The notes: generated by a model not told the origin, from the sequence alone. A DNA stretch of 64,000 nt from Modestobacter sp. L9-4 (GCF_019112525.1 NZ_CP077800.1:4092001-4156000), one strand, 5' to 3'; positions 45,966 through 56,013 are shown, counted from the stretch's first letter. Program-made: numbers and translations.

Positions 45966-46815
45966 CGTCCGCGGCCCCGCTGCCGCCGGTCGCCACGGCC
46001 GGCGGCAGCGGGGCCGTACCGGACCGCGGCACCGGGACGACGGCCCGCACGCCCGGGACGGCGGCCGGGGTGCGGCGCCGGGTCCGGGGCTGCACCGCCA
46101 CCCAGGCCGCCGTCATCAGCAGGGCCCCGACGACCACGTCGAGCACCCAGTGGTTGGCGGTGGACACCACGACCAGCGCCGTCACCGGCGCGTAGGCGGC
46201 AGCCAGCGCCCGCTGCCGGCGCGTCCGGGCCAGCCGCCAGAACACCAGGCCGCACCACAGCGCCCACCCGACGTGCATCGAGGGCATCGCGGCGAACTGG
46301 TTGACCGCGCCGCCGGCGCCGCGCACCGCCGAGCCCTCCGCACCCCACCAGCCCACCGAGGACGTCGCGGCCAGCGTGTCGGTGTAGCCGCCGACCAGCC
46401 GGGGCGGTGCGGTCGGGAAGGTGACGTAGCCGATCAGCGCGACCGCCGTGGCCAGCACCAGCGCCGTCCGCAGCCGGCGGTACTCCGCCGGCCGGGAGCG
46501 GTAGAGCAGGACCAGCGCCAGCGGCGTCACCGTGTAGTGCAGCGCCGCGTACCAGTAGGACGCGGCCACCTCCAGCGGCGGCAGCGCGCCCAGGACCCGG
46601 TTCAGGGTCGACTCGACGTCCAGGTGCAGCCACCGCTCCACCGACAGGACGTCGCGGGCGTGGCCCTCGGCGACCGATCTGTCGTCGCTGGCCACCAGCC
46701 GGATGCGGGTGTAGGCGAACAGCATCGCCAGCACCAGGGCCGTCTCCCGCAGGGCCACCGGGCAGATGCCCCAGCGGTGCCGGTGCGCCGTCCCCGCCTG
46801 CCTGACGATCGCCAC
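45931..46815 (-). CDS. PAP2-superfamily membrane phosphatase/transferase
   Basis: 294 residues, five or six helices. PAP2 signature motifs: the QFAAMPSMHVGWALWCGL segment with the first His, and STANHWVLDVVVGALL with the second His and Asp. The layout is that of inositolphosphotransferase-like (Aur1/Ipt1 type) PAP2 proteins of actinobacteria, which act on lipid phosphates at the membrane. The C-terminal 40 residues are Pro/Ala-rich, encoded over the stem-loop at 45972-46016, and the last 35 bp overlap the convergent hydrolase gene. Confidence 0.87.
   Translation of the reverse strand: MAIVRQAGTAHRHRWGICPVALRETALVLAMLFAYTRIRLVASDDRSVAEGHARDVLSVERWLHLDVESTLNRVLGALPPLEVAASYWYAALHYTVTPLALVLLYRSRPAEYRRLRTALVLATAVALIGYVTFPTAPPRLVGGYTDTLAATSSVGWWGAEGSAVRGAGGAVNQFAAMPSMHVGWALWCGLVFWRLARTRRQRALAAAYAPVTALVVVSTANHWVLDVVVGALLMTAAWVAVQPRTRRRTPAAVPGVRAVVPVPRSGTAPLPPAVATGGSGAADVSSAETPAGPR
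45972..46016. terminator. Perfect 18-bp stem-loop inside the end of the PAP2 gene
   Basis: Arms 45972-45989 and 45999-46016 are perfectly complementary, with a 9-base loop. It lies 7 bp after the hydrolase stop and so ends that transcript, but it is also read through as codons of the PAP2 gene on the other strand. Confidence 0.75.
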
Positions 46816-46925
46816 GTCGTCCCTCGCTCCGCCCCGAGACCGGCCGGGCAGCCGATCGACCCACGGGCGGCAACCGGTGAGTTGATCATCGGCTTCCGGG
46901 AGGTGAGTCAGGGAACAGCGCGGTC

Positions 46926-46957
46926 ACCCGTCCGGGGGGAGCTCCGTCCGGACGGGT
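46926..46957. repeat. Perfect 10-bp inverted repeat between malQ and the PAP2 gene
   Basis: ACCCGTCCGG and CCGGACGGGT are separated by 12 bases in the 218-bp gap upstream of the PAP2 gene and downstream of malQ. It may be a second terminator for malQ or a control site for the PAP2 gene; no regulator is adjacent. Confidence 0.4.
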
Positions 46958-47008
46958 CGCGTGGGGGACTGGTCGCCGGGGCCGGGCATGCCCCGGCGAC
47001 GCCCTCCG

Positions 47009-47032
47009 GTCGGCGCGGTCTCCCGCGCCGAC
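47009..47032 (-). terminator. malQ stem-loop terminator
   Basis: Perfect 10-bp stem (GTCGGCGCGG and its complement) with loop TCTC, directly after the malQ stop codon on the minus strand. Confidence 0.7.
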
Positions 47033-47033
47033 C

Positions 47034-48950
47034 TCACTTCTTCCTGCTCTTCCCGCCGCTCTTGCCCTGCTTGGCGTCCTTGACCTTGTGCTTGCTCGTG
47101 ACCGGCGCGGGCTGCAGCCCCTCGGCGAGCACCCCGGCCACCGCCTGGACACCGGCGTGCGCAGCCAGGTCCTCGGTGGCCACCGGCAGCGGCAGGCACC
47201 AGTTCGGCCGCTCGTTCGCCCCCGGCATGTTCGGCCGGCGCTCCTCGGCCAGGGCGTCGTCCAGCGTCGCCGACAGCAGCACCGACGGCGCGGTGGACAG
47301 GCGGCGGTGGGCCTCCAGCACCGCCTCGGTCGGGGTGGCGTCCTCGGCGAGCCCGGCGAGGTGCTCCAGCAGCGAGCTGCGCCCACGCTCCAGGTCGGCG
47401 TCGGTGCCCAGGGAGTGCTCGCGCTGCTCGGCGATGTCCGACCCGGTCCACAGCCCGGCCACGGTCGGCAAGTCGTGGGTGGTGATCGCGGCCATCGCCT
47501 CGGCCGGCCACTCGGTGGGGGCGTCGTCCTCGAACCACAGCAGGCGGTAGCTCAGGATGCCGTGCTCGGCCATGGCCTCCCGGACGCCGTCCTCGACGGT
47601 GCCGAGGTCCTCACCGACCACGATCGCCTTCGCGCGGTGGCTCTCCAGCGCGACGATGTCGAGCATGTCCTCGTACGGGTAGCGCACGTAGGCGCCGTCG
47701 GCGGCCGAGCCGTCCGAAGGCACCCACCACAGCCGGAACAGGCCCATCACGTGGTCGACCCGCAGCCCGCCGGCACCGGCCATGGTGGCCCGGATCGACT
47801 GGATGAAGGGCTCGTAGTCGGCGTCCTGCAGGCGCCAGGGCACCAGCGGCGGGGAGCCCCAGTCCTGACCGAGGGCGTTGAAGGCGTCCGGCGGGGCGCC
47901 GACGCTCACGCCCTGGGCGAGCACGCCCTGCCAGGCCCACGCGTCCGCGCCGCCACCGGCGACACCGATCGGGAGGTCCTGGATCACGGTGACGCCCTCG
48001 GCGGCCGCGCGCAGCTGCACGTCCAGCTGCCACTGCAGCCAGGCGTGGAAGGCGATCTCCTGCTCGTGGGCCTTCGCGAAGGTGGCGACGCCCTCGCCCT
48101 GCGGGTCCTGCAGGGCGGCGGGCCAGGTGTGCCAGTCGGGGCCGTGCTCGTCGGCGACCGCACACCAGGTGGCCCAGTCCATGAGCGGCTGGCCCTGGTC
48201 CCACCACCAGGTGCGGAAGGGTGCCTCGTCGAACCCGGCGTCGAAGACCCGCTGCAGCACCCGGCGCTTGAGCGCCCAGACGGCGTCGCGGTCGATCAGC
48301 TCGCCGTCGTTCAGCGCCCGCCCGGCGTCGGCCTCGACGTCGACGGCGTCCGAGCCCGGGACGTCGGCGATGCGCAGGTAGACGGGGTTGCGGAAGCGGC
48401 GGGTGGCCGGCAGGTAGGGGCTGGCCTCCTGCTCCGGCGTGGGGGCGACCGCGTGCAGCGGGTTGACCAGCACGAAGCCGGCACCCTGGGCCTGGGCGAA
48501 CCCGCGCACGGTGCGCAGGTCGCCGAGGTCGCCGATGCCCCAGCTGCCCCGGCCGCGGGTCGCGTACAGCTGCACGGCCCAGCCCCAGGCGCGCCAGTCC
48601 TCGGGCAGCCAGCAGCGGCCGGGGGAGACGATCAACGAGCGGGTGCGGCCCTCGGGGGTGCGCAGCCGGTGGTAGCCCAGCGGGAAGTCCGCGGGCAGCA
48701 CGCCGTCGACGTGCCGCGTCGTCCCGTCCTCGCACTCGACGTCCCCGGCCTCGACCTCCAGGGCGTCGCCGGGGCGGGCGACGATCGGCGCCCGGTCCAG
48801 CAGGTCGGCCGGCGGGGTGCCGATGACCTCCCGGAGGCGGTCGATCGTCGCGGGGGCGACGTGGTGCTCCTCGTCGAAGGCGTCGAGCCAACTGGCGTCG
48901 ATGCCCCAGGCGTCGGTCGTGGGCTTCGGCTTCGGGTCGGTGCTCGTCAC
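47034..48950 (-). CDS. malQ: 4-alpha-glucanotransferase (amylomaltase)
   Basis: 638 residues; moves alpha-1,4-glucan segments to glucose or maltodextrins in maltodextrin and glycogen metabolism. GH77 barrel: RGSWGIGDLGDL, SPYLPATRRFRNPVYL, nucleophile Asp in LRVDHVMGLFRLWW, acid/base Glu in VVGEDLGTV, and the third carboxylate in TTHDLPTVAGLW. The N-terminal 140 residues are an added beta-rich domain, usual in actinobacterial MalQ. The C-terminus is a Lys-rich tail (SKHKVKDAKQGKSGGKSRKK) that looks disordered. Monocistronic, with a stem-loop right after the stop. Confidence 0.95.
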   Translation of the reverse strand: MTSTDPKPKPTTDAWGIDASWLDAFDEEHHVAPATIDRLREVIGTPPADLLDRAPIVARPGDALEVEAGDVECEDGTTRHVDGVLPADFPLGYHRLRTPEGRTRSLIVSPGRCWLPEDWRAWGWAVQLYATRGRGSWGIGDLGDLRTVRGFAQAQGAGFVLVNPLHAVAPTPEQEASPYLPATRRFRNPVYLRIADVPGSDAVDVEADAGRALNDGELIDRDAVWALKRRVLQRVFDAGFDEAPFRTWWWDQGQPLMDWATWCAVADEHGPDWHTWPAALQDPQGEGVATFAKAHEQEIAFHAWLQWQLDVQLRAAAEGVTVIQDLPIGVAGGGADAWAWQGVLAQGVSVGAPPDAFNALGQDWGSPPLVPWRLQDADYEPFIQSIRATMAGAGGLRVDHVMGLFRLWWVPSDGSAADGAYVRYPYEDMLDIVALESHRAKAIVVGEDLGTVEDGVREAMAEHGILSYRLLWFEDDAPTEWPAEAMAAITTHDLPTVAGLWTGSDIAEQREHSLGTDADLERGRSSLLEHLAGLAEDATPTEAVLEAHRRLSTAPSVLLSATLDDALAEERRPNMPGANERPNWCLPLPVATEDLAAHAGVQAVAGVLAEGLQPAPVTSKHKVKDAKQGKSGGKSRKK

Positions 48951-49007
48951 GCCCCGATCCTCGACGGTCCCGGCGTGTTCTGCCCGGTGGAGCGGCTGCG
49001 CGGACCG

Positions 49008-50216
49008 TCACACCGGCGTCGGGTCGCTGCCCGCCGGCGGCTTGAGGGCGCCGGCCACCAGCGCGGCGACGCCGAGCAGGACGGCGACCACGGTGAGCGC
49101 GCGCAGCACGGTGACCTGCTGGCCGAGCAGACCGATCAGCGGCGGGCCGGCCAGGAAGGCGCAGTAGCCGATCGAGGCGACGACGCTGACCCGGGCGGCC
49201 GCGGCGGCGGGCTCGTCGGCGGCGGCGCTCATCCCGGTCGGGAAGCCCAGCGAGGCACCCGCGCCCCACAGCAGGGCGCCGACGAAGGCGAGCTGGGGAG
49301 AGCCGAAGACGAACAGCAGCAGCCCGACGACGGCCAGCCCGGCCAGGCCCCGGATGACCTGCACCCGCCCGTACCGGTCCAGCACGGACCCACCGAACCA
49401 GCGGGCGACGGTCATCGCGGTCAGGAACAGCGCGAAACCGAGCGTGCCGGCGGTCTCGGAGGTCCCGTGGTCGTCGATGAGCGCCACCCCCAGCCAGTCG
49501 TTGGCGGTGCCCTCGGCGAAGGAGAAGGCCATGACCACGACGCCGATCAGCCAGGTGCGCGGCTCGCGCCAGGCGGTGAGCGCGCTGCCCTTCGGCGCCG
49601 GGGCGCCGTCGGCGTCGACGTGGACGTCGCTGACGAAGCCGCGGACGGAGACCGGCACGACCACGGCGATCAGCACCGCGACACCGGCCAGGTGTGCCGG
49701 CACCCCCACGCCCAGGTGCACCATCGCCGCGCCCAGCAGCGCGCCGGCGACGGTGCCGAGGCTGAAGCCGGCGTGGAAGCGGGACATCGTGGCCCGGCCC
49801 AGGTGCCGCTCGACCACCGCGCCCTGCACGTTCATCGCCACGTCCCAGGCGCCGTTGGCCAGGCCCATCACGAACAGCCCGGTCACCAGGACGGCGACCC
49901 CGGTGACCGAGCCTGCGGCGACCACGCCCAGCGCCGCGGCCAGCGACAGGGACATGACGACGACCGTGCGGCGCGAGCCGAGGCGGGCGATCACCGTGCC
50001 GGCCAGCGGCAGGCCGATCACCGAGCCGGCCGCGATCGCCAGCAGCACCAGGCCCAGGGCGGCCGGGTCGAGGTCGAGGCGGTCGCGCACCTGCGGGATG
50101 CGCGAGGCCCAGCTGGCGAAGGCGAACCCGGCGCCGATGAAGGCGACGTAGACCCCCCGCTTGGCCGCGTCGACCTGCGCCGGGCCGGGTGCCCGGCGGG
50201 CGTCGGTGCTGGTCAC
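49008..50216 (-). CDS. MFS transporter of a TetR-controlled operon
   Basis: 402 residues, 12 helices: GVYVAFIGAGFAFASWASRIPQVRDRL at the start, the loop 2-3 motif TVIARLGSRRTVVV, and GGSVLDRYGRVQVIRG in the second half. The first helix pattern (ASRIPQVRDRLDL) is that of the YbjJ-like group. Substrate unknown, perhaps a drug or sugar. The GTG overlaps the TetR stop; last gene of acetyltransferase-TetR-MFS. Confidence 0.88.
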   Translation of the reverse strand: MTSTDARRAPGPAQVDAAKRGVYVAFIGAGFAFASWASRIPQVRDRLDLDPAALGLVLLAIAAGSVIGLPLAGTVIARLGSRRTVVVMSLSLAAALGVVAAGSVTGVAVLVTGLFVMGLANGAWDVAMNVQGAVVERHLGRATMSRFHAGFSLGTVAGALLGAAMVHLGVGVPAHLAGVAVLIAVVVPVSVRGFVSDVHVDADGAPAPKGSALTAWREPRTWLIGVVVMAFSFAEGTANDWLGVALIDDHGTSETAGTLGFALFLTAMTVARWFGGSVLDRYGRVQVIRGLAGLAVVGLLLFVFGSPQLAFVGALLWGAGASLGFPTGMSAAADEPAAAAARVSVVASIGYCAFLAGPPLIGLLGQQVTVLRALTVVAVLLGVAALVAGALKPPAGSDPTPV

Positions 50217-50794
50217 TGTGCTGCTCCCTCGGTGGTGGGCCGGACGGCCCGGGCGATGATCTCGGCGGTCTCGGCGCGGGACACCGGGCCGGTGGAGAGG
50301 ACCTTGTGCATGACCAGGCCCTCGATGAGGCCGTCGACCCCGCGGGACGTGGTCGGGTCGACGAAGCGCTCGAGCACGCCCCGGCTGCGGCGCATCCAGG
50401 ACTCGGTGACCGTGCGCAGCGCCGGGTTGCGCAGGGCGGCCAGGAACAGCTCGTAGGACACCGCCCAGTCGCGCTCGTCGGCGTCGGCGTCGGCGTGGAT
50501 GAGGGCGGTGACGGCCTCGACGACGTCGTCCCGGCTGCGGACGTCGGCGAAGTGCGCCTCGTACTTCACCGCCATCCGCTCGGCGTGCACGGTGAAGGCC
50601 TGCTCGAGCAGGTCCTCCAGGCCGCTGAAGTGGTACGTCATCGACCCCAGCGGGACGTCGGCGGCGGCGGCGACCAGCCGGTGCGTGGTGCCGGCGACGC
50701 CGTGCTCGGCGATGACCCCGATGGCGGCGTCGACGATGCGCTGCCGGCGTTCGGGGTCGTGCCGGCGGGCCGGGCGGTCCAGCTCGGCGGTCAC
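50213..50794 (-). CDS. TetR-family regulator inside the acetyltransferase-MFS operon
   Basis: 193 residues. Helix-turn-helix RIVDAAIGVIAEHGVAGTTHRLVAAAADVPLGSMTYHFSGLEDLLEQAF and a C-terminal helical domain (ESWMRRSRGVLERFVDPTTSRGVDGLIEGLVMH). GTG 50794 overlaps the stop of the acetyltransferase gene, and its stop overlaps the MFS start. A TetR in the middle of its own operon, together with the double operator before the first gene, points to autorepression. Confidence 0.9.
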   Translation of the reverse strand: MTAELDRPARRHDPERRQRIVDAAIGVIAEHGVAGTTHRLVAAAADVPLGSMTYHFSGLEDLLEQAFTVHAERMAVKYEAHFADVRSRDDVVEAVTALIHADADADERDWAVSYELFLAALRNPALRTVTESWMRRSRGVLERFVDPTTSRGVDGLIEGLVMHKVLSTGPVSRAETAEIIARAVRPTTEGAAQ

Positions 50795-51360
50795 CCGATC
50801 GACCGCACGACCCGGGCCGGGCTGCCCACGGCCACGACGTCGGCGGGCAGGTCGCGCGTGACCACGGACCCGGCACCGACCACGGTGTTGGCGCCGATGG
50901 TCACGCCCGGGCAGACGATGACGCCGCCGCCGAGCCACACGTTGTCGGAGATCGTGATGGGCTGCGAGCCCTCCCACTTGTCCCGCCGGGGGCCGGGCTC
51001 GATCGGGTGGGTGGCGGTGAGCAGCTGGACGCCGGGGCCCATCTGCACGTCGTCGCCGATGGTCACCCGGGCGACGTCGAGGCAGACCAGCCCGAAGTTG
51101 ACGAAGGTCCGTGCGCCGACCGTGGTCTGGTAGCCGTAGTCGCAGTGGAACGGGGCGCGGATCTCACTGCCCGGGCCGAACGCGCCGAGCAGCTCCTCGA
51201 GCACGGCCCGCCGCTGGGCGCCGTCGGTGGGGTCCATCGAGTTGTAGCGGTGGGCGAGGGCCTGGGCGCGGGTGCTGTCCCGGGCGATCTCCGGGTCGTC
51301 GGCGATGTAGGCGTCGCCGGCCAGCATGCGGTCGCGCATCGAGCGCTCGTCGGACGTCAT
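50791..51360 (-). CDS. Maltose/galactoside O-acetyltransferase-like protein (left-handed beta-helix)
   Basis: 189 residues. The N-terminal MAC domain (SMRDRMLAGDAYIADDPEI) is followed by the hexapeptide-repeat beta-helix (FHCDYGYQTTVGARTFVNFG, ITISDNVWLGGGVIVCPGVT, IGANTVVGAGSVVTRDLP). The catalytic His is in LLTATHPI. Acetylates sugars with acetyl-CoA, by analogy to Maa/LacA. First gene of an operon with a TetR regulator and an MFS exporter, which suggests detoxification of non-metabolisable sugars, as proposed for these enzymes. Confidence 0.92.
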   Translation of the reverse strand: MTSDERSMRDRMLAGDAYIADDPEIARDSTRAQALAHRYNSMDPTDGAQRRAVLEELLGAFGPGSEIRAPFHCDYGYQTTVGARTFVNFGLVCLDVARVTIGDDVQMGPGVQLLTATHPIEPGPRRDKWEGSQPITISDNVWLGGGVIVCPGVTIGANTVVGAGSVVTRDLPADVVAVGSPARVVRSIG

Positions 51361-51399
51361 GTGTACGACCGTACACAACGATGCGTACGGTCGTACACA
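51360..51399. promoter_or_regulatory. Double TetR operator with embedded leaderless promoter
   Basis: The perfect 18-bp palindrome TGTGTACG-AC-CGTACACA (51360-51377) ends at the acetyltransferase start codon. A near-perfect copy TGCGTACG-GT-CGTACACA (51382-51399) follows, centre to centre 22 bp (two helical turns). On the minus strand TACGGT (51368-51373), inside the first palindrome, lies 7 nt from the ATG and fits a -10 box. Repressor binding would thus block RNA polymerase directly. Confidence 0.8.
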
Positions 51400-51493
51400 C
51401 GGACACCGGCGTGTCGCAACCACCGTTATCCCCAACATTGCCGCCGATCGGCGGCAGGAAGACCGAGCACCGACGGGGACCGGCTCCGGGCGG

Positions 51494-53962
51494 TCAGGTG
51501 CCGCGGGGCTTGGCGCGGCGGGTCGGCGCGGCGGACGCCGGGTCCTCCGGCCACGGGTGGCGCGGGTACCGGCCGCGGAGCTCGCTGCGCACGGCCGGGT
51601 AGCCGGTGACCCAGAACCCGGCCAGGTCGGCGGTGGTGGCGACGACCCGGGAAGCGGGGGAGAGCAGCTGCAGCCGCAACGGCCGGCCGGCGACCACCGG
51701 TGCCGCAGCCCAGCCGAACAGCTCCTGCACGCGCGCGGACAGCGTCGGCACATCCGGGTCGGAGTAGTCGACGCGCACCGCGGACCCGGTCGGCACCTGC
51801 ACGCGCTCGGGCACCAGCTCGTCGAGCCGGCCGGCCAGCTCCCACGGCAGCAGGGAGCGCAGCGCGGCGACGACGTCGACCCGGGTCAGGTCGCGGCGGC
51901 TGCGGGCGCCGGACAGCGCCGGGCCCTGTCCCAGCGCGGCCAGCAGCGACTCGTCGTCCACGGCCGGCCAGGGGTCGCCGAGCCCGGCACGGGCCGCAGC
52001 GAGCCGTTCGCGCAGCGCGGTGGCCGCCGGCGTCCAGCGCAGCAGGGCCAGGCCCTCGCGGCGCAGTCCCTCGGCCAGGGCGGCGGTGACCGCGGCCGGG
52101 TCGGGGTCGGGCAGCGGGCGCTCGGCCAGCACGATCGCACCGAGCCGTTCGACGCGGGCGGCGGAGACGTCGCCGTCCCGCCAGGTGACCTCCGGGCCGT
52201 CGGTGTGCGCGGCCGCCCCGGCCTCCAGCGCGGTGGCCTCGTCGACGGCGACCGCGGTGCGGACCCGGGCGTCGCGTCGTCCCGGCGCCCGGTCGGCCGC
52301 GGCGACGGCCAGCCAGGGTGCACCGGCCAGCGCGGTGCCCGGGGCGAGCTCGGCACCGGTGCCGGCGGCCAGCAGGTAGGTGCGCTCGGTGCCCGGGCGG
52401 CGGCGTGCCAGCCACTCGGGGTGCGCCAGCCCCACGACCAGGCCGGCGGCGACGTCGTCGGGCAGCCGGGTGTCCGGGGCGTCCGGGGCGGCGCGGGTCA
52501 GCCGGGCCACCTCGTCGCGCCAGCGCCCGTCGCGGCTCCGGCGGACCTCGCGCCAGTCGGACACCAGGTCGTCGGAGCGGGACGGGACGTCGGAGGACAG
52601 CAGCGCGACCACCTCCGCGGCCCGGCGCCGGCCGACCAGCGGTGTGCCGTCCAGCAGCGCCCGGGCCAGCCGCGGGTGTGCACCGACCGCGGTCAGCGAC
52701 CGCCCGCGCGGGGTGACCCGGCCGGCGTCGTCCACCGCACCGAGCTGGCGCAGGGTGGCGCGGGCGACGGTGAACGCGGCGTCCGGCGGGGTGTCGGGCA
52801 GGGCCAGCCCGGTGCCGTCGGGCTCGCCCCAGCAGGCCAGCTCCAGCGCCAGGCCGGTCAGGTCGGCGACGGCGATCTCCGGCTCGGGCGCGGCGGGCAG
52901 CCGGTCGTGCTCGGCGGCCGACCACAGCCGGTACACCCGGCCCGGCGCCTCGCGCCCGGCGCGACCGGCCCGCTGGGTGGCGGCGGCCCGCGACACCCGC
53001 ACGGTGACCAGGGAGCCGAGCCCGCGGGCGACGTCGTAGCGCGGCACCCGGGCGAGCCCGGCGTCGACCACGGTGCGCACGCCGGGGACGGTCAGGCTGG
53101 TCTCGGCGACATCGGTGGACAGCACCACCCGTCGCCGCGGCCCGGCGGTGAGCGCGGCGTCCTGGTCGGCGCTGGGCAGCCGACCGTGCAGCGGCCGGAC
53201 GTCGGCGTCGATCCCGGACAGGAGCCCGGCGACCCGGCCGATCTCGGCGGCGCCGGGCAGGAAGACCAGGACGTCGCCGCTGGTCTCGGCCAGCGCCCGG
53301 CGCACGGTGTCGGCCACCGCAGCCAGCAGCCGCGGGTCGACGTGCAGCCCGTGCGCCGGCGCGACCGGGGGAGAGGGCGGGCACCACACCGGCTCGACGT
53401 CGTGCAGCGACCCGGTGGCCGCCACGACCGGGGCGTGCCCCATCAGCTCGGCCAGCCGGTCGGCCTGCGCCGTCGCCGACATGGCCAGCAGCTCCAGCTC
53501 CGGGCGCAGCGAGCCGCGGACGTCGAGGGTGAACGCCAGTGCGAGGTCGGTGTCCAGGGCGCGCTCGTGGCACTCGTCGAGCACCACGGCGTCGATGCCG
53601 GGCAGCTCCGGGTCGGCCTGCAGCCGGCGCACCAGCAGCCCGGTGGTGACCACCTCGACCCGGGTGGCGGCGCTGCGCTGGGAGTCCCCGCGCACGCTGT
53701 AGCCGACCGAGCGGCCCACCGGCTCACCGAGCAGGGCGGCCATCCGCCGGGCGGCGGCGCGGGCCGCGACCCGGCGCGGCTCGGCCACCAGGATGCGACC
53801 GGGGAGCCGGTCGGCCAGCGCGAGCGGCACGAGCGTCGTCTTGCCGGTGCCGGGCGGGGCGACCAGGACGGCGGCGCCACCGCGGTCGAGGGCGGCGTCC
53901 AGGTCCTGGAGGACCGAACGCACGGGGAGGTCGGTCCCCGGCGTCCCGGTCGGTGGCAGCAC
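51494..53962 (-). CDS. hrpB: ATP-dependent RNA helicase HrpB
   Basis: 822 residues, normal for HrpB. DEAH/RHA helicase core: Walker A APPGTGKTT (about residues 39-47), motif Ib TTGLLVRRL, DECHERALDTDLAL, MSATAQADRL, STDVAETSLTVPGVRTVVD and QRAGRAGREAPGRVYRLW. Then come the winged-helix/ratchet region and the HrpB C-terminal domain with YPAVRSELRGRYPRHPWPEDP, diagnostic for the family. The acid box reads DECH instead of DEAH, as usual for HrpB. GTG 53962 is chosen; CAGACT 6 nt upstream suggests a leaderless start. Confidence 0.95.
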   Translation of the reverse strand: MLPPTGTPGTDLPVRSVLQDLDAALDRGGAAVLVAPPGTGKTTLVPLALADRLPGRILVAEPRRVAARAAARRMAALLGEPVGRSVGYSVRGDSQRSAATRVEVVTTGLLVRRLQADPELPGIDAVVLDECHERALDTDLALAFTLDVRGSLRPELELLAMSATAQADRLAELMGHAPVVAATGSLHDVEPVWCPPSPPVAPAHGLHVDPRLLAAVADTVRRALAETSGDVLVFLPGAAEIGRVAGLLSGIDADVRPLHGRLPSADQDAALTAGPRRRVVLSTDVAETSLTVPGVRTVVDAGLARVPRYDVARGLGSLVTVRVSRAAATQRAGRAGREAPGRVYRLWSAAEHDRLPAAPEPEIAVADLTGLALELACWGEPDGTGLALPDTPPDAAFTVARATLRQLGAVDDAGRVTPRGRSLTAVGAHPRLARALLDGTPLVGRRRAAEVVALLSSDVPSRSDDLVSDWREVRRSRDGRWRDEVARLTRAAPDAPDTRLPDDVAAGLVVGLAHPEWLARRRPGTERTYLLAAGTGAELAPGTALAGAPWLAVAAADRAPGRRDARVRTAVAVDEATALEAGAAAHTDGPEVTWRDGDVSAARVERLGAIVLAERPLPDPDPAAVTAALAEGLRREGLALLRWTPAATALRERLAAARAGLGDPWPAVDDESLLAALGQGPALSGARSRRDLTRVDVVAALRSLLPWELAGRLDELVPERVQVPTGSAVRVDYSDPDVPTLSARVQELFGWAAAPVVAGRPLRLQLLSPASRVVATTADLAGFWVTGYPAVRSELRGRYPRHPWPEDPASAAPTRRAKPRGT

Positions 53963-54136
53963 CGGGTCAGTCTGACCGACTCGGTGGCGTCGTCCGACGG
54001 CTCGCGCCGGGGAGGGCCCCGCTCCCGTGCCCGGCGGCCCGGGGCCCACGGACCCTCGGCGCCGCCCGCGCCACACCGACCGGTGCGGCGGACCCGTCCG
54101 GTGTGTCCGTCGGGGTCACCGCCGTGCACCGGTGGG

Positions 54137-54142
54137 TAGCCT
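54137..54142 (+). promoter_or_regulatory. Probable -10 box (TAGCCT), leaderless
   Basis: TAGCCT ends 6 nt before the ATG of the following TetR gene; no ribosome-binding site is present. Confidence 0.45.
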
Positions 54143-54148
54143 GCGCGC

Positions 54149-54757
54149 ATGGGTGCACCGTCGCGTCCCGTCGGTCGCCCCCGGGAGTTCGACGTGGACC
54201 GGGCGCTGGACGTCGCCGTCCGCCTGTTTTGGGAACGGGGCTACGAGGGCACCAGTCTCGCCGACCTGACCGACGCCATGGGCATCTCGAAGCCGAGCTT
54301 CTACGCCGCGTTCGGCGACAAGGAGCAGCTCTTCCGGCGCGCCCTGGACCGGTACACCGAGGGGCCGGCCTCCTACGCCCTCGCTGCGCTGGAGGAGCCG
54401 ACGGCCCGGCAGGTCGTCGCAGCGTTCCTCGACGGTGCGGTGCGCGCCACGACCCCGGAGGCGGGGCCGGCCGGGTGCCTGGGTGTCCAGGGTGCGCTCG
54501 CGTCGAGCAGTGCCGGCCGGACCGCACACGACGTGCTCGCGGGCTGGCGGAACGACGCCGGCACGCGTCTGGAGGCGCGCTTCCGGCGCGCCGTGGACGA
54601 GGGCGACCTCCCGTCCGGCGTGGACCCGGGGAGTCTGGCCCGGTACGTCATGACCGTCGGCTTCGGCATCGCCGTCCAGGCCGCCAGCGGCGTGGGCCGC
54701 GCGGACCTCCAGCTGGTCGCCGACGTGGCGAAGCAGAACTGGCGACCTCAGGGCTGA
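54149..54757 (+). CDS. TetR-family regulator (AcrR-like) before an aldo/keto reductase
   Basis: 202 residues. GRPREFDVDRALDVAVRLFWERGYEGTSLADLTDAMGISKPSFYAAFGDKEQLF is the DNA-binding part. The C-terminal domain is TetR_C_16-like with GCLGVQGALASSSAG around the ligand site, a cysteine-containing segment seen in redox-responsive members. It is transcribed in the same direction as the aldo/keto reductase gene 285 bp downstream; a near-palindrome in that gap may be its target. Confidence 0.88.
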   Translation: MGAPSRPVGRPREFDVDRALDVAVRLFWERGYEGTSLADLTDAMGISKPSFYAAFGDKEQLFRRALDRYTEGPASYALAALEEPTARQVVAAFLDGAVRATTPEAGPAGCLGVQGALASSSAGRTAHDVLAGWRNDAGTRLEARFRRAVDEGDLPSGVDPGSLARYVMTVGFGIAVQAASGVGRADLQLVADVAKQNWRPQG

Positions 54758-54873
54758 CGCCCCGACCGGCGCCCGGGCCGGGGGTGCGGTCGTCGAGACC
54801 GACCGCAGCACCCCCCGGGGCCGAGGTGGACCTCACCCGTCGCCCCACCGACGGCCCGGGAGTCGACTCGTGG

Positions 54874-54897
54874 CTATTTCTGTACCGCACGGAATAG
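54874..54897. promoter_or_regulatory. AT-rich near-palindrome CTATTTC-N10-GGAATAG
   Basis: Two 7-base arms with one mismatch, in the 284-bp gap between the TetR and aldo/keto reductase genes. It is the most AT-rich spot of that gap and may hold the promoter and operator of the reductase gene. Confidence 0.4.
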
Positions 54898-55041
54898 AAC
54901 TCCGGTGGTGTGACTTCGAGGCAGGGAGACGTCACCGCGGGCGGCGTCTCGGCGACCAGCACCGTCCCACCTCCGACGCCCGGCGCCGGCCGGGACCGGT
55001 GGGACGACCACAGCGACCTGTTCGAGGAAGAGGACGACCAC

Positions 55042-56013
<972 letters not shown>

